The position numbers and the translations under genes were made by a program. The notes beneath the pieces are model-generated. The model was not told where the DNA came from. It made no database searches and worked only from the letters and a program-made list of their open reading frames with translations. DNA of 43,282 bases from the NCBI GenBank assembly GCA_017941355.1, contig JAGAWN010000127.1:1-43282 (forward strand), in the 5' to 3' direction. Below are positions 1-8,184 of this stretch, piece after piece (within the stretch, counting starts at the first letter, position 1; each line of letters starts with the position of its first letter). The DNA comes from Ruminiclostridium sp. Its GTDB lineage: Bacteria > Bacillota > Clostridia > Oscillospirales > Ruminococcaceae.

Positions 1-140
1 ATGTCAAGCTCATTTCGTCCTTCGGACGAACAAAAGTGCAAGGAAAATTTTAAAAATGGGGAATTTTCCTTGCACTTTTGCAACCGTGAAAAGCCTTCAA
101 GCTGCGCTATGAAGACTTTTCGCGGTTGATGAGCAGACAT
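1..140. repeat. Type I cloverleaf repeat (four-way junction)
   Basis: The segment can pair almost completely. The closing stem is 1-13 with 129-140 (11 pairs, small AA/A internal loop). Arm A is 14-20/24-30 (7 bp, 3-base loop), arm B is 31-49/62-80 (19 perfect pairs), arm C is 81-99/110-128 (about 18 pairs with one mismatch). No base is left unpaired at the junction. Pieces recur at 27163-27176, 37181-37207 and 43263-43282, so it is a dispersed element. There is no room for a protein. It ends 36 bases before the TerB gene. The structure was read by eye; mobility and function are inference. Confidence 0.8.
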
Positions 141-176
141 TAATATAATTTATACGGCTGAAAGGGGGAACGATGA

Positions 177-1655
177 ATGGCGGATGCCAAAGAGATAATA
201 GAATCCGTTATGAAAGCGTCATTCACCGACAAGGTGTACGGTGACGTTCCCCTGCTGCGGGTGGCGTCGGAGCTGCCGAAGCCGGAACGTCCGGCTGAAC
301 CGGACAGAGTGATGCTTATGAAGCAGATGTCCTACTCCGACGACAGTATCGGGAAATCCAGAGAACAGATATTCTGCGAACAGGGCGAGTTCATGGCGGA
401 CTACGAAGATGACCGCGAATACACCGGAGACTTCACCATGTTTTATCCCTCCTATTCCGCAATGACGGCGGAGCAGCTTCACGGCTACTTCACATGGAGG
501 ACTGCCGTCAGAAAGGGAGAATACCGGAAAGCCCCGATGCCGTTCGTGCTTGTTTATGTGTATGAGATACTCAACGGCATCGGCATAAGCGATCCCGAGG
601 ACGGTTACCGCAGGCTCGACGCCGTTATAGAAAAGTATGGGAATTCCGATGTATATAACGGAAAGCTGAAACGTTGGAAGCATGATTATGTGATCTTCAA
701 CCGTTTGTCTCCCGCATATCTTTCGGAGAGCAGCGACGACAGCCTGCCGGTAATGAAGAACTGCGCGGAATACGATGACGAAAAGCTGTTCGCGGCACTG
801 GCGAAGCTGTCGCGCTACGACATTGCCGGATCCACGTTCTGCAAGGCGCAGCCCGACAAACTCCGCACTGTCGTCTGCTCGGCATTCAGAAAGCTGTCGG
901 AGCGCAGCAAAACTCCGCTGTACCTGCAAATGGGCGGGCGCAGACTGCGTCACAACTACTATATGTTCGGCTCTGCGCTGTTCTGGGACAAGCCCACGAG
1001 CGAAAGCTTCGACTATGAGGTGAACGAGCTGTACAGATACGAATGCAGGCGCGGCGTGTGGTATGTTGACAAGACGATCGTCAGCAGCGGCGGGAACGAG
1101 AAACTGGGGGATTTCCTGCGCGCTGTTGACGGTATCATGCGCAGTGAGTATGGCTTTCGCTTCAGACTCGGAGTCAAAGCCGTTTCAGACGAACAAAGAG
1201 CCTGCATAAACGAGAGCATTGCGGAACTGCGCGAATCGGAAAAACGCGCGCAGACCGCGAAGATCGAGATAGATGTCAGCAAGCTCGGCGGGATAAGAAA
1301 GGCTGCCGATATCACCCGCGGCAAGCTGATAGTTGACGATGATGAGGAATTGCAGCCGGAACCGCCGGTCACGGAAGCCGAGCCGGAGGAGACTCCCGCT
1401 CCGGAAGAAGTGTCCGGCGCTGCGGACGAAACTCCGCTGGACAGCGGGGAGTACGGGTTCCTGCGCTGTCTGCTGTACGGCGGGGATATAAACGCTGCCG
1501 CAAAGGCTGCGGGGACGATGCCGTCACTGCTTGCGGACGCCGTGAACGAGAAGCTGTTCGATATCTTCGGGGACACGGTGCTGGAGATAGGCGGCGGGGA
1601 ACCGAGAGTCATCGGAGATTACGAGGACGAACTGAAAGAACTGATACACAGGTAA
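177..1655 (+). CDS. TerB-N/TerB-C domain protein of a helicase-ATPase cassette
   Basis: This 492-residue protein carries a TerB-N type region (about 60-270), with the hallmark YFTWRTAVRKGEY at 104-116 followed by YVYEILNGIG at 127-136. An acidic Pro/Glu-rich linker (about 385-425) leads to a TerB-C type tail (about 425-492). TerB-N/TerB-C proteins are known from tellurite-resistance-linked stress and DNA-processing neighbourhoods; the molecular role is not settled. No signal peptide or membrane segment is seen, so it is likely cytoplasmic. The ATG at 177 follows a strong AAAGGGGG site. The helicase gene starts 12 bases downstream, so they are probably cotranscribed. A TATAAT-like box at 144-149 lacks a convincing -35. 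Domain call is firm, function unknown. Confidence 0.85.
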   Translation: MADAKEIIESVMKASFTDKVYGDVPLLRVASELPKPERPAEPDRVMLMKQMSYSDDSIGKSREQIFCEQGEFMADYEDDREYTGDFTMFYPSYSAMTAEQLHGYFTWRTAVRKGEYRKAPMPFVLVYVYEILNGIGISDPEDGYRRLDAVIEKYGNSDVYNGKLKRWKHDYVIFNRLSPAYLSESSDDSLPVMKNCAEYDDEKLFAALAKLSRYDIAGSTFCKAQPDKLRTVVCSAFRKLSERSKTPLYLQMGGRRLRHNYYMFGSALFWDKPTSESFDYEVNELYRYECRRGVWYVDKTIVSSGGNEKLGDFLRAVDGIMRSEYGFRFRLGVKAVSDEQRACINESIAELRESEKRAQTAKIEIDVSKLGGIRKAADITRGKLIVDDDEELQPEPPVTEAEPEETPAPEEVSGAADETPLDSGEYGFLRCLLYGGDINAAAKAAGTMPSLLADAVNEKLFDIFGDTVLEIGGGEPRVIGDYEDELKELIHR

Positions 1656-1667
1656 GGAGACTGCGGA

Positions 1668-3899
1668 ATGAACGTGTTTGAGAGATACGCGCCGTTTGTG
1701 CGGGATTTTATATACCGGAACAACTGGGAGTCCCTGCGGGCGATACAGGCTGCGGCGGGTGACGCGATATTCGGTACGGAGGAGAATGTGCTGCTGTCCG
1801 CTTCCACAGCCTCCGGCAAGACCGAAGCGGCGTTCTTTCCCATTCTCACGCTGTTCTCCGAGGACCCGCCGCGGTCGGTGGGCGCGATATACATAGGTCC
1901 GCTGAAAGCGCTGATAAACGATCAGTTCCTGCGGCTGAACGAACTGTGCGCGGAGGCAGATATACCCGTCTGGCACTGGCACGGCGATGTTTCGCAGTCC
2001 CACAAGGACAAGATGATGAAGCACCCGTCCGGGGTATTGCAGATAACTCCGGAATCCCTCGAAGCTATGCTTATACGCAAACATTCCGCGATACCGAAGC
2101 TGTTCGGTGATCTGCGGTTCATAGTGATAGACGAGGTACATTCGCTCATGCGCGGAGACAGGGGAGGGCAGACCCTCTGCCTTATCGAGCGGCTGTCGAA
2201 GCTTGCGGGGGTAAATCCGCGCCGTATCGGACTTTCCGCGACTATCGGGGATCTCGAAGCGGCGGGGGAGTTCCTCGCGGCAGGCTCCGGGCGCGGGACG
2301 GTCATTCCGCGAATCGAAGCGAAAGGCACGAAATGGCGGATTTCAATGGAGCATTTCTACATTTCCGACGTGCAGGCTGCCGACGGCAAGGAGACAGACG
2401 CGCTGCCGGAACTGGAACGCGCCACCGACTCAGCGCCGAAGAACGCGGATCCCGGTATGGGCTACATATTTGAACACACATTGGGCAAAAAGTGCCTTAT
2501 ATTCGTTAATTCCCGCGAGGAGTGTGAGGCTGTAACGACAACGCTGCGCTCCTACTGCGAAGCGAATAACGAACGTGACAGGTTCCTTATCCACCACGGC
2601 AACCTTTCCGCGTCATACCGCGAGACTGCCGAGGCTGCAATGAAAGACGAGGACGTGTACATGACGACGGTAACTACCGCGACTCTCGAACTCGGCATAG
2701 ATATCGGCAGGCTTGAGCGGGCGTTCCAGATTGACGCGCCGTTCACGGTATCGTCTTTTTTGCAGCGCATGGGACGGACCGGACGGCGGGAGCTGCCGCC
2801 GGAGATGTGGTTCGTGATGCGTGAGGAGATGCCGGAACCCCGGACTATGCTGCCGGAGACCGTGCCGTGGAAGCTGCTGCAGGGGATAGCGCTGGTGCAG
2901 ACATATCTTGAGGAACGCTGGGTGGAGCCGCCCCGTCTGGGCAAATACCCCTACAGCCTGCTTTACCACCAGACCATGAGCACGCTCGCGTCCTGCGGTG
3001 AACTTACTCCGGCGCAGCTTGCCAAACGCGTTCTCACTCTGCGGTATTTCGCCAATATCACGCAGGAGGATTACAAAGTCCTGCTGCGTCACCTGATAGA
3101 TACAGACCACATTCAGCGCACCGACGAGGGAGGGCTGATAGTGGGGCTTACGGGGGAGCGGATAGTCAATTCATTCCGCTTCTACGCGGTTTTTCAGGAG
3201 AATGAGGAATACACGGTGCGCTGTGAGTCGCAGGAACTGGGAACCATAGTTCAGCCGCCTCCCGTCGGTGACAAGATAGCGATAGCCGGTCATGTGTGGA
3301 TAGTCACGGAGGTGGATCACAAGCGGCATCTCGTGTACTGCGAGCAGGTAAAGGGAAAAGTCCCCGCATATTTCGGGGAATGTCCCGGCGATATCAACAC
3401 GAAGATACTTCTGCGTATGCGGCAGGCTCTGCGGGAGGATATGAACTACCCCTATCTGATGAAGAACGCGGTGCAGCGGCTCGCGGAAGCGAGGGCATCT
3501 GCGAGAACGGCGGGAGTCACCGAACTGCCGCTCATAAACCTCGGCGGTTCCGTGTGGGCGCTGTTCCCGTGGCTGGGGACTTACGCGTTTCTTGCTCTGG
3601 AACGGTTCCTGAAACTGCGCTGCGCCCCACGGCTCGGACTTAAAGGACTTGACCCGTTCCGCCCGTATTTCATGCAGTTCAGCATGAAAGCCGGAGCGCG
3701 GGAGTTCTTTGAGGTGCTTGCCGATGAAGCGCGAAAGCCGCTTGACCCAATGGAACTTGTGTATGAGGACGAGGTTCCGGTTTTTGAGAAGTATGACGAG
3801 TTCGTACCGGACGAGCTTGTGAGGAAAGGCTTCGCTTACGGTGTACTCGGGACTGACGAGATGAAAGCAAGGGTGCTTGACTGGGCGGAGCTGATATGA
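1668..3899 (+). CDS. Lhr/BrxHI-like superfamily 2 DEAD/DEAH helicase
   Basis: This 743-residue ATP-dependent nucleic-acid helicase has all main SF2 motifs: Walker A STASGKT (46-52), motif Ic-like ITPESLEAML (126-135), DEVH box (155-158), SAT (190-192), LIFVNS (277-282), ATLELGIDIG (338-347) and QRMGRTGR (366-373). The layout resembles Lhr-like helicases (COG1201), the group that includes BrxHI of some BREX phage-defence systems. The C-terminal half (about 400-743) is a helicase-associated region with no nuclease motif I can see. It sits between a TerB protein (12 bases upstream) and a BrxD-like ATPase (138 bases downstream), which suggests a joint DNA-processing complex. The start is supported by a GGAG site at about 1656-1660. 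Helicase call is firm; the BREX relation is by resemblance. Confidence 0.9.
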   Translation: MNVFERYAPFVRDFIYRNNWESLRAIQAAAGDAIFGTEENVLLSASTASGKTEAAFFPILTLFSEDPPRSVGAIYIGPLKALINDQFLRLNELCAEADIPVWHWHGDVSQSHKDKMMKHPSGVLQITPESLEAMLIRKHSAIPKLFGDLRFIVIDEVHSLMRGDRGGQTLCLIERLSKLAGVNPRRIGLSATIGDLEAAGEFLAAGSGRGTVIPRIEAKGTKWRISMEHFYISDVQAADGKETDALPELERATDSAPKNADPGMGYIFEHTLGKKCLIFVNSREECEAVTTTLRSYCEANNERDRFLIHHGNLSASYRETAEAAMKDEDVYMTTVTTATLELGIDIGRLERAFQIDAPFTVSSFLQRMGRTGRRELPPEMWFVMREEMPEPRTMLPETVPWKLLQGIALVQTYLEERWVEPPRLGKYPYSLLYHQTMSTLASCGELTPAQLAKRVLTLRYFANITQEDYKVLLRHLIDTDHIQRTDEGGLIVGLTGERIVNSFRFYAVFQENEEYTVRCESQELGTIVQPPPVGDKIAIAGHVWIVTEVDHKRHLVYCEQVKGKVPAYFGECPGDINTKILLRMRQALREDMNYPYLMKNAVQRLAEARASARTAGVTELPLINLGGSVWALFPWLGTYAFLALERFLKLRCAPRLGLKGLDPFRPYFMQFSMKAGAREFFEVLADEARKPLDPMELVYEDEVPVFEKYDEFVPDELVRKGFAYGVLGTDEMKARVLDWAELI

Positions 3900-4037
3900 A
3901 ACGGCGGAGCCGCCGAAAAAGAATGCCGTATGACCGGGGGAAATGACCGCTGCCGGAGACGGCAATTACAGATACGCGCTTGCCGGGTGAACGGAATATT
4001 CCGTACCCGCGGCTGAGATCGAGAAAGGAAGATAAGC

Positions 4038-5360
4038 ATGAAGATACCAAAGCGCATAGCTTCGGCAGTTATAAACTCGCTGAAAGGCGGAGTCGTGCCG
4101 AGAACGGGGCTGCCCTATATCACGGTGGGGCGTGAAACGGAGATAGACGCGCTGCTGCATGACGTGGATATCATCGCGGACGGCGGTGCGTCATTCAGGT
4201 TCATCGTAGGCAAATACGGCAGCGGCAAGAGCTTTCTGCTGCAAACCATACGCGCTCACGTCATGGACAGGAATTTCGTGGCGGTAGATGCGGATCTGTC
4301 GCCGGAGCGGCGTTTGCAGGGTACAAAAGGGCAGGGACTTGCTACATACAAGGAACTGATACGCAATATGTCAACGAAAACCTGTCCGGACGGCGGAGCG
4401 CTCACTCTGATACTTGACAGGTGGATAAGCGGGGTGCAGTCGGGAGTTGCTTCCGAAAGCGGTATTTCTCCCGATTCTCCGGATTTTGAGAAAGCCGTCG
4501 AGCGGAAGATCTTCGAGGTGATAAACTCGCTGAGCGAAATGGTACACGGCTTCGATTTCGCAAAGCTGCTCACCGTGTATTACCGCGCTTGCGTGGACGG
4601 CAATGACGAGAACAAGGCGAAAGTCGCAAAATGGTTCCGGGGTGAGTATGCCACAAAGACCGAGGCGAAGAACGAACTCGGCGTGAATATCGTCATAACC
4701 GACGATGACTGGTACGAGTACATAAAGCTGTTCGCGGCATTTCTGAAAATGGCGGGCTACAGCGGGCTTCTCGTGCTTATCGACGAGCTTGTGAACATCT
4801 ACAAGATACCCAACGCGATAACCCGGCAGTACAACTATGAGAAGATACTTACGATGTACAATGACACGCTGCAGGGCAAGGCAAAGCACCTCGGCATCAT
4901 CATGGGCGGCACTCCGCAGTGCATCGAGGACACGCGGCGGGGAGTATATAGCTACGAGGCTCTGCGTTCGAGACTCGCGGAGGGACGCTTCGGGCGCGAG
5001 GGTCTGAAAGATATGCTTGCGCCGGTGATACACCTGTCACCGCTGACTTATGAGGAAATGCTGGTGCTGACCGAGAAGCTTGCGGACATTCACGCGCAGC
5101 TTTTCGGCTATGAGCAGAGGATAACGCAGGACGACATGATCGTGTTCATAAAGACGGAATTCGGACGGATAGGCGCGGATTCCCACATCACGCCCCGCGA
5201 GGTGATACGCGACTTTATCGAACTGCTGGATATCATTTATCAGAATCCGGAACTTGACATTCCGGAGTTTATCTCTTCCGGCGGTATCAGCTATTCAAAG
5301 TCGGCAGCCGGAAGTGACGATGATGAGGACGCGGGAGATTTTGCGGAATTCGAGATCTGA
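4038..5360 (+). CDS. BrxD-like P-loop ATPase (DUF2791 family)
   Basis: This 440-residue protein begins with the typical BrxD-type N-terminus (a GRETE motif at 31-35), then Walker A GKYGSGKS (58-65) and Walker B LLVLIDE (244-250). This matches the BrxC/BrxD (DUF2791) ATPases, which in BREX type 2-like loci accompany a BrxHI helicase, as here. The C-terminus is acidic. An AAGGAAG site lies 9 bases before the ATG. The 138-base gap to the helicase holds a GC-rich palindrome (CGGCGGAGCCGCCG, about 3902-3915) and no credible ORF. The next gene starts 12 bases after the stop. No pglX, pglZ or brxC-type gene is in the window, so this is not a recognisable BREX locus, but the left edge is close. Confidence 0.85.
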   Translation: MKIPKRIASAVINSLKGGVVPRTGLPYITVGRETEIDALLHDVDIIADGGASFRFIVGKYGSGKSFLLQTIRAHVMDRNFVAVDADLSPERRLQGTKGQGLATYKELIRNMSTKTCPDGGALTLILDRWISGVQSGVASESGISPDSPDFEKAVERKIFEVINSLSEMVHGFDFAKLLTVYYRACVDGNDENKAKVAKWFRGEYATKTEAKNELGVNIVITDDDWYEYIKLFAAFLKMAGYSGLLVLIDELVNIYKIPNAITRQYNYEKILTMYNDTLQGKAKHLGIIMGGTPQCIEDTRRGVYSYEALRSRLAEGRFGREGLKDMLAPVIHLSPLTYEEMLVLTEKLADIHAQLFGYEQRITQDDMIVFIKTEFGRIGADSHITPREVIRDFIELLDIIYQNPELDIPEFISSGGISYSKSAAGSDDDEDAGDFAEFEI

Positions 5361-5372
5361 TGGAGGTGCGCT

Positions 5373-6209
5373 ATGCCGGCAGTGATAACGAAAAACAGCG
5401 GCAATGCCGTCGGGTGTGACAGCAGGGAAGTATTTGAAGATCTGATAAGAGCGGCGGAAGCGCGCGGGGAAGAGCGGATATGCGTTCTGCCTGTGCAGCC
5501 GTTTACTCTGCGGGAAGCGCTGAGAGCCGCTGCGGAAACGGATATAACGGCGGAGCTTGCCGCCGGGGAGCCGCCCGATATGCTGAGATATGCCGCTTTA
5601 CGCGAACATATCGACAGGATCTACAGCGAAGATATAATGTATACAATGCACGCGGCATTGGCGAGCAGTGCTTCTGATGACAGAATGTCGGCTCCCGAAA
5701 AGCCGGGTTCTAAGCATAAAAGCCTGCTCGGATTTTTTATGGGAGCCGGACGTAAGGAAGCGGGAGCCATAGATGCCGATGAAGCCTGCGGAGCCGCTCT
5801 GCGTGAAGAACCGGCGCTTATGCGCGCGGCGGCTGTTCCGCCCGGACTTGACAAGGCGCTGGGCTGCATCGACGAGAGCTTTGCGCAGATGCTGTTCCGC
5901 AAGATCGACGAGCGGGGAATGACTGACGCGCAGTGCTACAAGAAAGCCAACGTTGACCGGAAGCTGTTCTCGAAGATACGCGGAGATCTGAACTACCACC
6001 CGAAAAAGACTACGGCGATAGCGTTCGCGATAGCGCTGGAACTTGATCTTGAAGAAACACGGGAGATGCTGAAAAAGGCGGGGTTCGCCCTTTCGCACAG
6101 CAGCAAGTTCGACATTATAGTGGAGTATTACATAGAGAACGGTATCTATGATGTTTTCGAGATAAACGAGGCGCTGTTCGCGTTTGACCAGTCGCTCATA
6201 GGCGCGTGA
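5373..6209 (+). CDS. Unknown protein with macro-domain-associated C-terminal helical domain
   Basis: In this 278-residue protein, residues 169-278 form a compact helical domain with KANVDRKLFSKIRGD (192-206), ALELDLEETREMLKKAGFAL (221-240) and FEINEALFAFDQ (262-273). From memory the same domain occurs at the C-terminus of bacterial macro-domain (ADP-ribose hydrolase-type) proteins and near vWA genes; the first part resembles an XRE-like helix-turn-helix. The N-terminal 165 residues hold no macro-domain signature that I can see and are Ala/Glu-rich with low-complexity stretches. It starts 12 bases after the ATPase gene with GGAGG before the ATG, so it belongs to that operon. A short hairpin with T4 follows the stop. 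Function unknown; a DNA-binding or adaptor role is inference. Confidence 0.65.
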   Translation: MPAVITKNSGNAVGCDSREVFEDLIRAAEARGEERICVLPVQPFTLREALRAAAETDITAELAAGEPPDMLRYAALREHIDRIYSEDIMYTMHAALASSASDDRMSAPEKPGSKHKSLLGFFMGAGRKEAGAIDADEACGAALREEPALMRAAAVPPGLDKALGCIDESFAQMLFRKIDERGMTDAQCYKKANVDRKLFSKIRGDLNYHPKKTTAIAFAIALELDLEETREMLKKAGFALSHSSKFDIIVEYYIENGIYDVFEINEALFAFDQSLIGA

Positions 6210-6214
6210 AAAAT

Positions 6215-6236
6215 GTCGCTTCAAAAGCGACCTTTT
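6215..6236 (+). terminator. Short hairpin with T4 after the cassette
   Basis: A 7-bp stem (6215-6221/6225-6231) with a 3-base loop is followed by CTTTT. It is a weak intrinsic terminator that may separate the vWA gene from the four genes upstream. Confidence 0.5.
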
Positions 6237-6315
6237 ACCTGCGGGAATGTGGTATTATACAGTTACAGGGACAGAAAGCCCACAAAACCACTAAAGATTT
6301 CCGGAGGTACTTACT

Positions 6316-6993
6316 ATGAAAAAGAATGTCATCAACGAAACAGAGAAGAGAACAGGCAACGGCATCACAGAACTGGTGTTCATACTCGACAAGAGCGGTT
6401 CCATGAGCGGACTGGAAGCCGACACGATCGGCGGCTTCAACTCGATGATCGCCAAGCAGCGCAAGGAGCCGGGCAAGGTGTATGTATCGACCGTGCTGTT
6501 CAGCGACAGCAGCACCGTTGTCCATGACCGCGCCGATATTTCGGAGATCAGGGATATGACAGAAAACGACTATACGCCCTGCGGCTGCACCGCGCTTCTC
6601 GACGCCATAGGCGACAGCGTGAAGCATATCCGCAATATCCACAAGTACGCGCGCCCCGAGGACGTTCCGGAGCATACGATGTTCATAATCACTACGGACG
6701 GCATGGAGAACGCGAGTCACCGCTACGACTACGACAAGGTGAAGAAGCTCATAGAGAAGCGCAAGGAGAAGAACGGCTGGGAATTCCTGTTTATCGGCGC
6801 GAACATAGACGCTGTTTCGGTAGCGTCGAAAGTCGGTATCAGCAGGGAGCGCACCGCCAACTACCGCGCGGATTCCAGAGGTACGAAGAAAGTGTTCGAG
6901 GCGCTGTGCGCACCGATAAGAGATATGCGCTGCGGCTGTGCGCCGTCGGGAGAATGGGCAGAAGAGCTGGAAGCGGATCTTGCCTCCCGGTAA
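6316..6993 (+). CDS. TerY-like von Willebrand factor A domain protein
   Basis: A single vWA domain fills most of this 225-residue cytoplasmic protein. The MIDAS metal-binding site is complete: DKSGSMSG (25-32), a Thr in the CGCTALLDAIGD stretch (about 95-106) and Asp in TTDGMEN (about 138-144). There is no signal peptide. Similar vWA proteins (TerY-like) assemble complexes in Ter-type loci, and I recall them beside genes carrying the C-terminal domain found in the preceding protein. CCGGAGG precedes the ATG. The 106-base gap upstream contains a hairpin and a weak promoter (TTATAC at 6255-6260), so it may be its own transcript. Domain call is firm; partnership with the cassette is inferred. 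Confidence 0.85.
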   Translation: MKKNVINETEKRTGNGITELVFILDKSGSMSGLEADTIGGFNSMIAKQRKEPGKVYVSTVLFSDSSTVVHDRADISEIRDMTENDYTPCGCTALLDAIGDSVKHIRNIHKYARPEDVPEHTMFIITTDGMENASHRYDYDKVKKLIEKRKEKNGWEFLFIGANIDAVSVASKVGISRERTANYRADSRGTKKVFEALCAPIRDMRCGCAPSGEWAEELEADLASR

Positions 6994-7027
6994 TATGATT
7001 TGACAGCGAAACATTTTCAATATGTAG

Positions 7028-7057
7028 GGGCGCGGAGTGATCCGCGTCCTTTATTTT
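7028..7057 (+). terminator. Intrinsic terminator after vWA gene
   Basis: A 9-bp GC-rich stem (7028-7036/7041-7049) with a GTGA tetraloop is followed by TTTATTTT. It closes the left accessory block. Confidence 0.8.
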
Positions 7058-7164
7058 GAGCCGGAAAACTGTCGGACAGCTTATTATACAAGAAAATTGC
7101 TGCTTTTTTGTGTAATTGGTACAAATTCAGGATAAATTTTTTATATATTTATTAAAATTGGGAC

Positions 7165-7193
7165 TTGATTATTGTTTAACAATATGTTATAAT
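7165..7193 (+). promoter_or_regulatory. Sigma-A promoter for the acidic orphan gene
   Basis: TTGATT (7165-7170), a 17-base spacer and TATAAT (7188-7193) lie in an AT-rich stretch. Transcription would start near 7200, giving a leader of about 150 bases. The rest of the 6994-7349 gap holds the terminator above and that leader. Confidence 0.8.
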
Positions 7194-7199
7194 GTCAAA

Positions 7200-7349
7200 A
7201 ATAACAAAAGAAACGGTACCAACCGTTCAAAAAGTGAACCGGATCCTGCTCCGATCTTATGAGCATGAACCGGGACAGGCAGAACAAAAGACCGGCAATG
7301 CGGGGAGACCCGGATAATTGCCGCAAGCCTTGAACACAAGGAGGCACCT
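7200..7349 (+). promoter_or_regulatory. Candidate structured 5' leader
   Basis: The leader can form a hairpin AACGGT/ACCGTT (7212-7217/7222-7227), a hairpin TGCTC/GAGCA (7247-7251/7261-7265), and a longer hairpin CGGCAAT/ATTGCCG (7293-7299/7317-7323) enclosing CGGG-GAGA-CCCG (7301-7312) with a GNRA tetraloop and an asymmetric G/GATA internal loop. CCTT (7328-7331) can pair with AAGG (7338-7341) of the ribosome binding site. TGAACCGG occurs twice (7235, 7266). It does not match the c-di-GMP riboswitch consensus. A regulatory role is inference. Confidence 0.4.
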
Positions 7350-7817
7350 ATGGAATTTACTGGAACAACGAAAGATATCGGCACAAACTATGACCGCAGC
7401 GTAACGTTCGGCAGTGCCGGAACAAAGCAGTCCGGTGAAAACGGCGATAACATAAGATTCGGAGATGTGCTGCGCGATGCCGCGGCAGAGAACACAGACG
7501 GGAATAACTCGAATGTCCCGTTTCACAGTTCATTCTCCGCGGGTGCGGCGGTTGAGCGTCTCGGCGCGATGTCGCAGATAAAGGACGCTCTTTTTGACGA
7601 GGAGTTCGGCTCCGGCGAAACCGAGGATCTTGACGCGGATATCAGCTTCGACGAGATACAGGATCTTGATGTGATGACGGACATAGCTGCTGCCGAAAAG
7701 CCGCAGGAAGATGATACCGAAGAGGACGGGCTGTTCCTTGACAGCAGCATTTTCTCCGAGGATTTCATTCCCGCGGAAGAAATGCTTGCTTTCGGTACGT
7801 TTGAGGACGTTATCTGA
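7350..7817 (+). CDS. Acidic hypothetical protein
   Basis: I do not recognise this 155-residue protein. The N-terminal third is Gly/Thr/Asn-rich and polar, and residues about 85-155 are strongly acidic with few Lys or Arg. No signal peptide, membrane segment, Cys or catalytic motif is visible; it looks partly disordered. A perfect AAGGAGG ribosome site precedes the ATG, and the gene has its own promoter and its own strong terminator, so it is a real monocistronic unit. The long leader suggests regulated translation. Function unknown. Confidence 0.7.
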   Translation: MEFTGTTKDIGTNYDRSVTFGSAGTKQSGENGDNIRFGDVLRDAAAENTDGNNSNVPFHSSFSAGAAVERLGAMSQIKDALFDEEFGSGETEDLDADISFDEIQDLDVMTDIAAAEKPQEDDTEEDGLFLDSSIFSEDFIPAEEMLAFGTFEDVI

Positions 7818-7828
7818 TCGGTAAACTC

Positions 7829-7867
7829 GTACCCTGTGCGGCAGATGCCGTGCGGGGTACTTTTTTT
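7829..7867 (+). terminator. Intrinsic terminator
   Basis: A 14-bp stem with three wobble pairs (7829-7842/7847-7860) and loop AGAT is followed by seven T. It ends the acidic orphan transcript. Confidence 0.9.
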
Positions 7868-7887
7868 ATAAAATGCTCCCGCGGCTA

Positions 7888-7916
7888 TTGCTTTTATTGC
7901 CGGAATATGTTAAAAT
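7888..7916 (+). promoter_or_regulatory. Sigma-A promoter for orphan-galactokinase unit
   Basis: TTGCTT (7888-7893), a 17-base spacer and TAAAAT (7911-7916) lie 33 bases before the small orphan gene. Confidence 0.7.
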
Positions 7917-7949
7917 AGATTCATAATAAAATAACGGAGGTGCCGCACT

Positions 7950-8171
7950 ATGAGCAAGTACATGAAACTTTGGGATTATTTACGGGACAGCTGCATGAGT
8001 ACCAAAACGCTCACATTCGATGAGATCTATCGGATATGCGGCTGCGACGTGGATAATTCGTTTATGATCTGCAAAAAAGAGCTTGAGAATTACGGACTTT
8101 GCGTTATGAAAGTTGATCTTCGCAGCAGAACCGTTTCTTTTGCCCGAAACGCGGAAAAAAAGAGAAGATGA
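7950..8171 (+). CDS. Small hypothetical protein
   Basis: This 73-residue soluble protein has the pattern KLWDYL-LTFDEIYRI-SFMICKKELENYG-V-TVSFAR. I recall similar small proteins of unknown function in Clostridia, with a helical N-terminus and a short beta C-terminus, but can name no family with certainty. GGAGGTG precedes the ATG by about 7 bases. The galactokinase-like gene starts 13 bases after the stop, so the two are cotranscribed from the promoter at 7888. Whether it affects sugar metabolism is unknown. Confidence 0.75.
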   Translation: MSKYMKLWDYLRDSCMSTKTLTFDEIYRICGCDVDNSFMICKKELENYGLCVMKVDLRSRTVSFARNAEKKRR

Positions 8172-8184
8172 GGGGTAAACCGAA

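Noticed and set aside
3900..4037. Small gene in the gap between helicase and ATPase.
   Set aside because: Only frames of 15 codons or fewer occur and none has a ribosome site.
177..6209. Complete BREX phage-defence locus.
   Set aside because: Only BrxHI-like and BrxD-like proteins are present; no PglX, PglZ, BrxA, BrxB or BrxC is seen in the window.
7200..7349. c-di-GMP riboswitch before the acidic orphan gene.
   Set aside because: The conserved GACGCAAAGCC-type core and the tetraloop-receptor pattern are missing.
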